NCBI RefSeq assembly: GCF_902804475.1
Contig: NZ_CADCSU010000064.1
Span: 1 to 40,068, forward strand
Origin: Flavobacterium bizetiae
GTDB taxonomy: Bacteria > Bacteroidota > Bacteroidia > Flavobacteriales > Flavobacteriaceae
Direction of reading: 5' to 3'
Length of the DNA stretch: 40,068 nucleotides
A program made the translations under genes and the position numbers. The notes under the pieces are model-generated. The model saw nothing but the letters and a program-made list of their open reading frames with translations. It was not told the DNA's origin and made no database searches. This document shows positions 15,676 to 22,313 of the stretch, piece by piece. How positions within the stretch are numbered: position 1 is the first letter of the stretch; each line of letters opens with the position of its first letter.

Positions 15676-15704
15676 TAAAACAGCTTTGATGAAAATTACC
15701 CTAC
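15676..15704 (-). promoter_or_regulatory. Putative ECF promoter, copy A
   Basis: On the minus strand GTAGGGTAA (15704-15696), 13 bases, TGTTTTA (15682-15676). It is shared with copies at 16905, 20460 and 21053. Copy A and copy B are alike over about 55 bases, including GAACCT and ATCAAAACA downstream. It drives the OB-fold to YceI operon. Confidence 0.75.
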
Positions 15705-15818
15705 CCGAAAAAGTTATTTTGTAAAAAAAAAATCAAATTAGCCCAAAAGCATACTGGGCTAATTTGAAAAAGAGTGTGTTATATAAACACATAAATAATA
15801 TTGAGGTGAATATTATGT

Positions 15819-16694
15819 TTAGATCGCAAGTGGCGAATCTTTTACAGGCACTGGCCAAACACCCGGGCTAGGAAAACTAATTCCTTTATTGGCACCTCTT
15901 ACAGAAGCATCTTGTCCGAAATAATACAAAGGCCAACCGTTGTAAACCAATTGAGATTTACCAAATACTGTAATTACAGAAAATTTAGATTTATCAAGAA
16001 TAGAAGGAACAACGATTTTGTCTGTTTCGTATATTGGCCAAACAGCATTGTTTGAAAAGTCCGATTTTGTGAAATTATTTTTCTTGAAATTGTCGTTTTT
16101 AAAAGTGTACAATGTCAGTCCTTTTGCATCTGTAAAATAGGTTGTAAGACCATCGCCAACAGTATAATCAGATTTGTAATTTTTTGTATCATGACCTACA
16201 AGCTGACTTCTTACGATCATAATAGAATAGTCGGGTTTTGCTATAAACCAAACACCGCCAACTCCGTCTCCTGTTGTTTGCCCCGCAGTTTCGGGTGTGT
16301 TGGTTCCGTTTACACTTGGTGCGTAGTAATACAATGGCCATCCTTTGTAGGTTAATTGTTTTTTGCCTGATGTAGTGGTTATAGTGGCAAAATCTGAAAA
16401 TGTTAAACCTGTGGCTAATTTATCAGCAGTAAAATTATCTACATAAAATGGAGGCCATACCGCTTCACATCCTCCTGTGCAAGATGCTTGTCCTTTTGCG
16501 TCTGTTGCAAAAAAGTATAAAGATTTTCCGTTTTTATCCGATAGATAAGAACCCAGGGTTGCACTTGTTGAAAGACCAATTTCTTTTTTTACTTCCGGTG
16601 CAGGAGTATCACTATCCTTGTCATTACTACAGCTTACAAAAAGGGTTGTTGCTGCCAGAGCAACGAAAGCGAATTTTAGTTGTTTTAATTTCAT
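15819..16694 (-). CDS. Lipoprotein with Yx(FWY)xxD repeats (COG4315 / Lipoprotein_15)
   Basis: 291 residues with lipobox Cys22 (LFVSC). The mature protein has repeated units with the family motif Yx(FWY)xxD: LYFFATD, LYTFKND and LYYFGQD, plus GWPLYYYAPS. Each half contains a GKQLTYKGWPLYY- or KSQLVYNGWPLYY-like strand and a Trp-Pro stretch (VWPPF, VWPIY). One CTGGC pair of cysteines could form a disulfide. The family is secreted and has no settled function. It lies directly downstream of the TonB transducer gene but has its own motif-bearing 312-base upstream gap (copy B), so it looks like a separate member of the same regulon. Confidence 0.87.
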   Translation of the reverse strand: MKLKQLKFAFVALAATTLFVSCSNDKDSDTPAPEVKKEIGLSTSATLGSYLSDKNGKSLYFFATDAKGQASCTGGCEAVWPPFYVDNFTADKLATGLTFSDFATITTTSGKKQLTYKGWPLYYYAPSVNGTNTPETAGQTTGDGVGGVWFIAKPDYSIMIVRSQLVGHDTKNYKSDYTVGDGLTTYFTDAKGLTLYTFKNDNFKKNNFTKSDFSNNAVWPIYETDKIVVPSILDKSKFSVITVFGKSQLVYNGWPLYYFGQDASVRGANKGISFPSPGVWPVPVKDSPLAI

Positions 16695-16815
16695 TTGTAT
16701 TTAATTTAGTTTATAAAAAGTGGGAAATATTCTTTACCTGTTGAGTAAAGTATTTTGTTATATATCAGGGAGACACGTGTGCTTTTGATATTGATTTCGT
16801 GCAATGATTTTATTA

Positions 16816-16878
16816 TTACGAGCTGTCATAAAAAAAGTTACCGTGATGGCAGATTATCAAGTATTGTAATGAGGGCAT
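16816..16878 (-). CDS. Possible 20-residue leader peptide upstream of the repeat lipoprotein
   Basis: An ATG at 16878 opens a 20-codon frame (MPSLQYLIICHHGNFFYDSS, then TAA). It begins 26 bases after the TGTTTTA box of copy B, almost the same distance as the real OB-fold ATG from copy A (27 bases), and both are preceded by ATCAAAACA. The lipoprotein ATG is 121 bases further on. It may be a translated leader, or a remnant of a gene that once started here. The rest of the 16695-17006 gap shows only copy B and no other gene. Confidence 0.35.
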   Translation of the reverse strand: MPSLQYLIICHHGNFFYDSS

Positions 16879-16904
16879 CTTTCTGTTTTGATAAGGTTCA
16901 ATAG

Positions 16905-16933
16905 TAAAACAGCCTTGATGTAGATTACCCTAC
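16905..16933 (-). promoter_or_regulatory. Putative ECF promoter, copy B
   Basis: On the minus strand GTAGGGTAA (16933-16925), 13 bases, TGTTTTA (16911-16905). It lies 210 bases before the repeat lipoprotein, giving an unusually long leader. Confidence 0.7.
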
Positions 16934-17006
16934 CAAAGAATTGATATTTTTATTAAAGAAAGAAAAATAAGGAATAAAGGATTTAGATTATCCTTATGAA
17001 ATAGCC

Positions 17007-19541
17007 TTAGAATGAAACTCTAAAGCTCATGTTTGGAGTTCTTTGCAAAGCAAATGTTTCGACTTCTTCGATAGAATTAGTTATAGTACTTACTCTGTAA
17101 TATTCGCTGATTTCATTTTTCCGGTTTAGGATATTTAAGATGGAGACTCCTAATTTGTATTGAATTCCCTTTTCGGTTTCCCATTTATAAGTAGACGAAA
17201 TATTAACCTGCGAAAATATATGCAAATTGGTACTATTCGGTTTATTGTAAACCAGTACAGGATTTGCAAGATCAATTTGAGAGATATCAGGAGAAGTTTT
17301 TGGGCGGCCAGAAGTCCATTTTGTTCCCAAAGCGATTTTAAAATTGTTTTTCTCATAAATTCCTGCCCATGATACACTGTGCATTAACTCAAAGTTGTTG
17401 GGGAAAACCGGAAATTCGTAACGAGGAAAATGATAATTATTATGATTGTAAGTATAACTTAACCAGGTCAGAAAGTGATTCATTTTTTTCTGAATCAACA
17501 TTTCTGCGCCCCAAATTTCATAATCGCCCGTTGTTTTCACAAATTCTAACTGATTTTGAAAACCCTGACTTGAAGTAGTAATTCCGGTTACTTTTTTATA
17601 AAAATGTTCAATATCAAGCAGCCAGTCATTCTTTTTGTAAAATAAGTTTAAGGATAATTGTTTACTTCTCTGAATAGGAATTGTAGTGTTGTTTGAGATA
17701 ATCCAGCGTCTTTTTTCGATGCCAAAATAATCCTTTTGCAAATCAATAATTTGTTGTGAATTTTGACTTTTTAGTTCGCTCAGCAATTCTAAACTTAAGC
17801 TTTTGCTGATGCCGTAATTGAATTGAATTCGGGGCTCAACGATAAATTTTTCAAACTTTTCTATATAATTTATTCGGGTTCCGGCCTTAAAATAGACTCT
17901 TGAAATGGTGTCATTATATTTTCCTTCCAGAATTAATGCATGGGTTCTTAGTACATCTTTAACTTTACGATAAAAATCAGGATTTTGTACTCTTTCTAAA
18001 TTAGTAATTCCCATTTCATTGTACTGATAACCATCATTAAAAGTAAATTTAGAATTAATAATATGATTGTTCTCTAAATTAAAACCATTATTATTTACTG
18101 TATTTTCCTGAATGACCAATTGGTTTTCATAAGTGTTTTTTTGATCGGCCAGCAATTCATAAGACGAGTTGTAAATATTAACTTTAGTAATGTTAAAAGG
18201 ATTCCAGTTTCTTTTCCATGACAAATTTCCGCCATAATTTTGCTGGCGTAAAACATTATTTTCGGTTCTTATTATACCGTATGCAGTCGCACTTTGAAAA
18301 ACTTCCAGATTGTCTTTTATGGTTATTAAATCAAGTACGATTTGATCCTTATTACCAATTTTTTGAGCGTATTTTAGGGTAGCATCATAAAAATCAAATT
18401 TTTTATCACTTCGATAATCTACATTTTGGGTTTGCGAAAAATCAGTGATAGTGGTGTTTTGAAACACTTTGTCGAAATATTCTTTGTAGGTTGGGGTTTC
18501 TAAAAAATCAGTAATAGATTTTCGTGCCGAAATTTCGATATAACTTTTCTTCGAAAGATTGTATTTTCCGTACACATCAGCATTAATCATATTGATTCCC
18601 GCACTAAAAGAGTTTTTTTCTAAGGTTTCCGGTGTAGAAGAAATCGCAACTACGCTTGATACACTTTCGCCATAGAAGGCTGAACTTCCGTTTTTATAAA
18701 TAGAAATGGTATGCGCTAAATTTGGATTAAAGACTGATATTAAACCAAAAAAATGTCCGGTTTGAAACATTCGTATTCCATTCCATAAAAATAAATTCTG
18801 ATCGTGCGTACCACCGCGAACGTTGATGCTTGAAACGCTTTCATCAAGACTGTTTACACCCGGTATCTGTTGCATAGTTTGTAAAGCATCAGGTTCGATA
18901 AGTCCTGGGAGGATACCAAATTTTTTAGGTTTAATTTCAAGAGATCCGTCAGTGTTTTTGGAGATTCCGGAAGCTAAAATAGCATTGGCTTTGATTTCCT
19001 GAAGTTGTGTAATTTCGGGTTCTAATATAAACTTGAGGCAGTTTCCGGAATTTGAATTGCCGGCTGTACTTTTTTTTGTGATAAAACCAATGTGGCTAAT
19101 TAAAAAAGTAGTTACATTTTCTTTTTCAAATTCAAAATAACCGTCTGAATCCGTTGTAACATGAGTTTGATTGCTTAATGTAATATTGGCGTTTTCAATT
19201 GGTTTTTTGTCTGTACCGGAAAAAACATATCCACAAATTTTTAAAACTGGATTTTCCTTTTTATAAATATTAATGAATTTGTTGTCAATATTTTCAAAAG
19301 ACAAATTGGTTTTCTCAGTAAGGTATTGTAGTTTTTGGTCTAACGAAAGTGATTTTTCAGGAGGGTTTAATTTTAGTCCAACAATATTGTCTTCGGTATA
19401 ATTAAAACTAACCTGATGCTGTTGTTCGATATCATTTATGATTTTCTTTAAAGGCATGGTTTTTCCTTTGTCCTGAGCAAAAAGATTCAGGACAAAGAAA
19501 AATGTGAAAAACAAAAAATGAAATGATTTGGGGAGCAGCAT
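17007..19541 (-). CDS. TonB-dependent transducer (FecA-type) outer-membrane receptor
   Basis: 844 residues. After a signal peptide (ending near LFAQ, residue 22) comes an STN signalling domain (about 27-95), which in FecA-type receptors contacts the FecR protein. A carboxypeptidase-regulatory-like domain follows (about 98-170, KPIENANITL, DSDGYFEFE, LISHIGF). The plug covers about 185-300 (GVNSLDESVSSINVRGG, LFLWNGIRMFQTGHFFG), then a beta-barrel ending in Phe (NMSFRVSF). No SusD gene accompanies it. It begins directly at the stop of the fecR-like gene, completing a sigma/anti-sigma/receptor cascade. The ligand is unknown. Confidence 0.9.
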   Translation of the reverse strand: MLLPKSFHFLFFTFFFVLNLFAQDKGKTMPLKKIINDIEQQHQVSFNYTEDNIVGLKLNPPEKSLSLDQKLQYLTEKTNLSFENIDNKFINIYKKENPVLKICGYVFSGTDKKPIENANITLSNQTHVTTDSDGYFEFEKENVTTFLISHIGFITKKSTAGNSNSGNCLKFILEPEITQLQEIKANAILASGISKNTDGSLEIKPKKFGILPGLIEPDALQTMQQIPGVNSLDESVSSINVRGGTHDQNLFLWNGIRMFQTGHFFGLISVFNPNLAHTISIYKNGSSAFYGESVSSVVAISSTPETLEKNSFSAGINMINADVYGKYNLSKKSYIEISARKSITDFLETPTYKEYFDKVFQNTTITDFSQTQNVDYRSDKKFDFYDATLKYAQKIGNKDQIVLDLITIKDNLEVFQSATAYGIIRTENNVLRQQNYGGNLSWKRNWNPFNITKVNIYNSSYELLADQKNTYENQLVIQENTVNNNGFNLENNHIINSKFTFNDGYQYNEMGITNLERVQNPDFYRKVKDVLRTHALILEGKYNDTISRVYFKAGTRINYIEKFEKFIVEPRIQFNYGISKSLSLELLSELKSQNSQQIIDLQKDYFGIEKRRWIISNNTTIPIQRSKQLSLNLFYKKNDWLLDIEHFYKKVTGITTSSQGFQNQLEFVKTTGDYEIWGAEMLIQKKMNHFLTWLSYTYNHNNYHFPRYEFPVFPNNFELMHSVSWAGIYEKNNFKIALGTKWTSGRPKTSPDISQIDLANPVLVYNKPNSTNLHIFSQVNISSTYKWETEKGIQYKLGVSILNILNRKNEISEYYRVSTITNSIEEVETFALQRTPNMSFRVSF

Positions 19542-20441
19542 TTATTTTTCGTCAAAAATTATTTTATTTTCTGAGACTTTTTTAGCCTCTAAATGATAAG
19601 TTGTACTAATAATTTGCAAAGCAGTATCTAAATCTTTAGCGGGCAATTTTCCTGTAAAGAGCGAAATCGTATCCTTAGAATTCAATTCGATCTTGACATT
19701 ATATTGTCTTTCTACTTCGTCTAATAATGTTCTGATATTTTCTTTAGTAAAACATATCTGATTGTCGATCCATTCTGGTTTCAATGAATTTACATTCATT
19801 TTAACTTGTTTTCCGTTTTCAAAACGAACGCTTTGACCATGAGTTAACAGAATTTGAGTATTGGCATAATTTACTTTTACACGGCCTTCGTAACACACTA
19901 CATCAAACCTGTTTTTTCTGGCTTTAACATTAAACTGAGTTCCTAAAACGGTTACTTTTCCCAGATTAGTCTGTACTTCAAATCTTCTTCCTTTGGCGAC
20001 TCTAAAATACGCTTCACCTTTTAGTTCAAGATGTCTGTTGTTGTCCCAGTTCCATTTTTTATAATTGATTTCAGAGCCTGAGTTCAATACTACTTCAGAA
20101 TGATCCGGTAACGAAAAAGTGGTTTTTTCTCCAAAATCTGCTGTTTGTGTTTGAGGTACAAAAAACTTCATGACAAGGGTTATTCCAATAGCCAACACAA
20201 AAATTGCAGCAGCTCGAAACATCCATTTTTTGTATAACGGAACCACTTTTGGCGTTGCTTTTTTCTGACTCAAAATGTTAGATAGCATAGCGTTTTCATC
20301 CAAATCGTCTACTTGTAAATGACTGGTGTAATTTTTTATTTTTTGGTATTTTTCAAAATCGGGACTTGCCTCAAATTCAGCTAATTCATCCGGAGATAAA
20401 TCATCGTTGAGCCATTTTGCTAATAATCGATTTTCTTTCAT
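19542..20441 (-). CDS. FecR-family anti-sigma factor
   Basis: 299 residues. The cytoplasmic N-terminal part (about 1-70) is followed by a membrane segment (about 74-94, MFRAAAIFVLAIGITLVMKF). The FecR domain includes KTTFSLPDHSEVVLNSGSEI, then ELKGEAYFRV and GKVTVLGTQFNVKA. The C-terminal part (ENIRTLLDEVERQYNVKIEL) is of the DUF4974 type common in Bacteroidota. It should hold the sigma factor until the TonB transducer signals. It follows the sigma gene by 49 bases, a gap that carries promoter copy C, so FecR and receptor can be made from their own transcript. Confidence 0.92.
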   Translation of the reverse strand: MKENRLLAKWLNDDLSPDELAEFEASPDFEKYQKIKNYTSHLQVDDLDENAMLSNILSQKKATPKVVPLYKKWMFRAAAIFVLAIGITLVMKFFVPQTQTADFGEKTTFSLPDHSEVVLNSGSEINYKKWNWDNNRHLELKGEAYFRVAKGRRFEVQTNLGKVTVLGTQFNVKARKNRFDVVCYEGRVKVNYANTQILLTHGQSVRFENGKQVKMNVNSLKPEWIDNQICFTKENIRTLLDEVERQYNVKIELNSKDTISLFTGKLPAKDLDTALQIISTTYHLEAKKVSENKIIFDEK

Positions 20442-20459
20442 TTTACTCTACTATATAAT

Positions 20460-20488
20460 TAAAACAATTAGAATTTAATTTACCCTAC
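20460..20488 (-). promoter_or_regulatory. Putative ECF promoter, copy C
   Basis: On the minus strand GTAGGGTAA (20488-20480), 13 bases, TGTTTTA (20466-20460), 18 bases before the fecR ATG. It sits between the sigma gene and fecR. Confidence 0.75.
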
Positions 20489-20490
20489 TT

Positions 20491-21006
20491 TTATAAGTCA
20501 ATTTCTTTACGTAAGCTTAACAAAGCAAGATGAATGCGTTTTTCAACTGCTTTTACGCTAATATTTAATTCCAGCGCAATTTCGCTGTATTTTTTCCCAT
20601 CAATTCTGTGCATCAAAAAGGCAACGCGCTGTTTTTTGTTTAGGTTTTCAATGGCTTTCAAAAGTTTCGCCTGAAACTGTTTCTCTTCCAGAAGATATTC
20701 CGGACTTTCGTTTGTTTTGTCTAAACCAGTAAAGTTTTTTTCGTATCTCAAAACTACTTTCTGATGTGCAATTTCGTTGAGGCTGCTGTTGTTGGCAACC
20801 GTATAAATATAAGATTTTGCTTTTTCGAGGGGTACCGCCGCACAGTTTTGCCAAAGTTTTACAAAGGCTTCCTGCGTTACATCCTCTGCCTGGTCGATAT
20901 TGCCAAATTTGTAAAAAAGAAAATTCCGAAGTGCTTTGACATGACTTTTAAAGAAAGATGAAAATAGTATTTCATCGCAGGTATTGGATTGATTTTTAGG
21001 TGGCAT
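20491..21006 (-). CDS. ECF RNA polymerase sigma factor (FecI/RpoE-like)
   Basis: 171 residues, typical of ECF sigma factors. Region 2 (about 13-80) includes AEDVTQEAFVKLWQNC, the core-binding and -10 recognition segment. Region 4 (about 115-168) includes KKQRVAFLMHRIDGKKYSEI and the helix-turn-helix IALELNISVKAVEKRIHLAL. Region 3 is absent, as expected. The downstream FecR and TonB transducer genes make this a cell-surface-signalling sigma factor. Its own upstream region has a housekeeping-type -7 box but no forward copy of the GTAGGGTAA motif, so it seems not to control itself directly. Confidence 0.93.
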   Translation of the reverse strand: MPPKNQSNTCDEILFSSFFKSHVKALRNFLFYKFGNIDQAEDVTQEAFVKLWQNCAAVPLEKAKSYIYTVANNSSLNEIAHQKVVLRYEKNFTGLDKTNESPEYLLEEKQFQAKLLKAIENLNKKQRVAFLMHRIDGKKYSEIALELNISVKAVEKRIHLALLSLRKEIDL

Positions 21007-21028
21007 TTGGATTTCGATTTGTACGATG

Positions 21029-21036
21029 CAAAAGTA
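21029..21036 (-). promoter_or_regulatory. -7 box for sigma factor gene
   Basis: On the minus strand TACTTTTG fits TANNTTTG and ends 22 bases before the sigma ATG. No TTTG is visible at -33, so the evidence is partial. Confidence 0.4.
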
Positions 21037-21052
21037 TTTGTTTTTAATTTAA

Positions 21053-21081
21053 GTAGGGTAAAAGCAAAGCTGATTGTTTTA
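21053..21081 (+). promoter_or_regulatory. Putative ECF promoter, copy D
   Basis: Plus strand GTAGGGTAA (21053-21061), 13 bases, TGTTTTA (21075-21081). It points away from the sigma gene towards the lipoprotein gene at 21205, 123 bases downstream. A TACATTTG box at 21184-21191 may be a second, housekeeping promoter for the same gene. Confidence 0.6.
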
Positions 21082-21204
21082 TAGATGTATAAATGCTATT
21101 AGCTTTTGTTAATTTAGTATGCTACAGTAAATTGAAAACCTTTGATATCGAATTTATTAAAAATCAGTTTCTTTAAATTTTATTACATTTGTAAAAATAT
21201 AAAT

Positions 21205-22224
21205 ATGTTCCCTTCGCAAAAATATTTATCACTGGCGGTTGCCTTGTTATTACTGTCTTGTCAAAGTGAAATGGATGAGCAAAGTAATAATAGGCAAGCA
21301 ACAATTACTAATGCTTCGCCTCTTACTACATATCTGCAAAGGGTTGCAATGGTTCAGACAGTACAGGATAATGTCATAGACGGGTCTAGTTATTGCACCA
21401 TAAAACTTCCTTACACCGTTACGGTAAACAGCCAAAAAATTGCGGTTAATACCATTGCCGATTATCAAAAAGTATTGGATAATATTAATGCCAACACTTA
21501 TGATGACGATATTGTACATATAGATTTTCCGGTAACCATGGTGTATTATAATTATATCGAAAAATTGATTCCTAATGAGGCAGATTTCAATTCTTTAATT
21601 GCTTTTTGGAATCTTTATCCTGATCTTTTATCTAAAATAAATGGCTTAAATATCAATTATCCCATAACGATTAACAGTTATAACAGTGCCAATCAAATGG
21701 CAGGTTCTCAATCGATAGTGAGCGATCAGGCATTTTTTAATTTTATAAAAAATTTAAAACCAAGCGAATATATTTCTTTAAGATATCCTATTTCGATTGT
21801 AGATTATAATAATCAGACCAAATCGATTACCAATAATTTGGAGTTTGAAAATGCCATCAAATACGCCATTGATTATTGTCCTGAAAATAATATCGCGACA
21901 CTTGATTTTGCGCAAGCGATAACAAATGGTTCCTGGGAGATACCTTATTTTTTTGATGATTCAGAAAAAACAGCTTCGTATAATGGTTATTCATTTGTAT
22001 TTAAAAATGATAACACGGTAGTAGCGACTAAGGGAGCAACTTCGCAAACGGGTCAATGGGAAAGTACTGTAGTTTATGGTGCCAGAGAAGTAAAAATAGA
22101 GTTTGCCGCAGAACCGCTAAATAAATTGAATCGCAACTGGAAATTATTTGAATTTAATAATTCTCAAGTTCGATTGCGTGATGTAAGCAGCAGTACAGAT
22201 TATCTTTACTTCCAAAAAAAATAG
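21205..22224 (+). CDS. Lipoprotein of unknown function with four internal repeats
   Basis: 339 residues from the ATG at 21205; the frame extends upstream only to a TTG with a non-signal leader. Lipobox Cys19 (LLLLSC). Four units of roughly 50 residues can be seen, each with a (Y/F)P-(I/V)(T/S) strand and a Tyr-Asn or similar turn, then an Ile and a Phe/Tyr-rich helix: KLPYTVTVNSQKIAV, DFPVTMVYYNYIEKL, NYPITINSYNSANQM, RYPISIVDYNNQTKS. The last about 100 residues (NGSWEIPYFFDD, then YSFVFKNDNTVVA, GQWES, RLRDVSSS) look like a lipocalin-type barrel. No known family is recognised with confidence. It is divergent from the sigma gene and has promoter copy D upstream, so it may belong to that regulon. 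Confidence 0.82.
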   Translation: MFPSQKYLSLAVALLLLSCQSEMDEQSNNRQATITNASPLTTYLQRVAMVQTVQDNVIDGSSYCTIKLPYTVTVNSQKIAVNTIADYQKVLDNINANTYDDDIVHIDFPVTMVYYNYIEKLIPNEADFNSLIAFWNLYPDLLSKINGLNINYPITINSYNSANQMAGSQSIVSDQAFFNFIKNLKPSEYISLRYPISIVDYNNQTKSITNNLEFENAIKYAIDYCPENNIATLDFAQAITNGSWEIPYFFDDSEKTASYNGYSFVFKNDNTVVATKGATSQTGQWESTVVYGAREVKIEFAAEPLNKLNRNWKLFEFNNSQVRLRDVSSSTDYLYFQKK

Positions 22225-22235
22225 ATATTGTTTTT

Positions 22236-22259
22236 AAAATATGCTTTTAAGTATATTTT
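22236..22259. terminator. AT-rich hairpin between convergent genes
   Basis: AAAATATGCTT and AAGTATATTTT form an inverted repeat with one G-T pair, 12 bases after the lipoprotein stop and before the end of the convergent regulator gene. It may terminate transcription, but the stem is weak. Confidence 0.4.
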
Positions 22260-22313
22260 CAATCGAGAGTTTTCCAGTAAACCAGACTATCTGTTTATAT
22301 GGAAAGATGCTAC

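Noticed and set aside
16695..16904. Riboswitch in the long leader of the repeat lipoprotein
   Set aside because: No known riboswitch motif and no terminator-like hairpin with a T run before the ATG.
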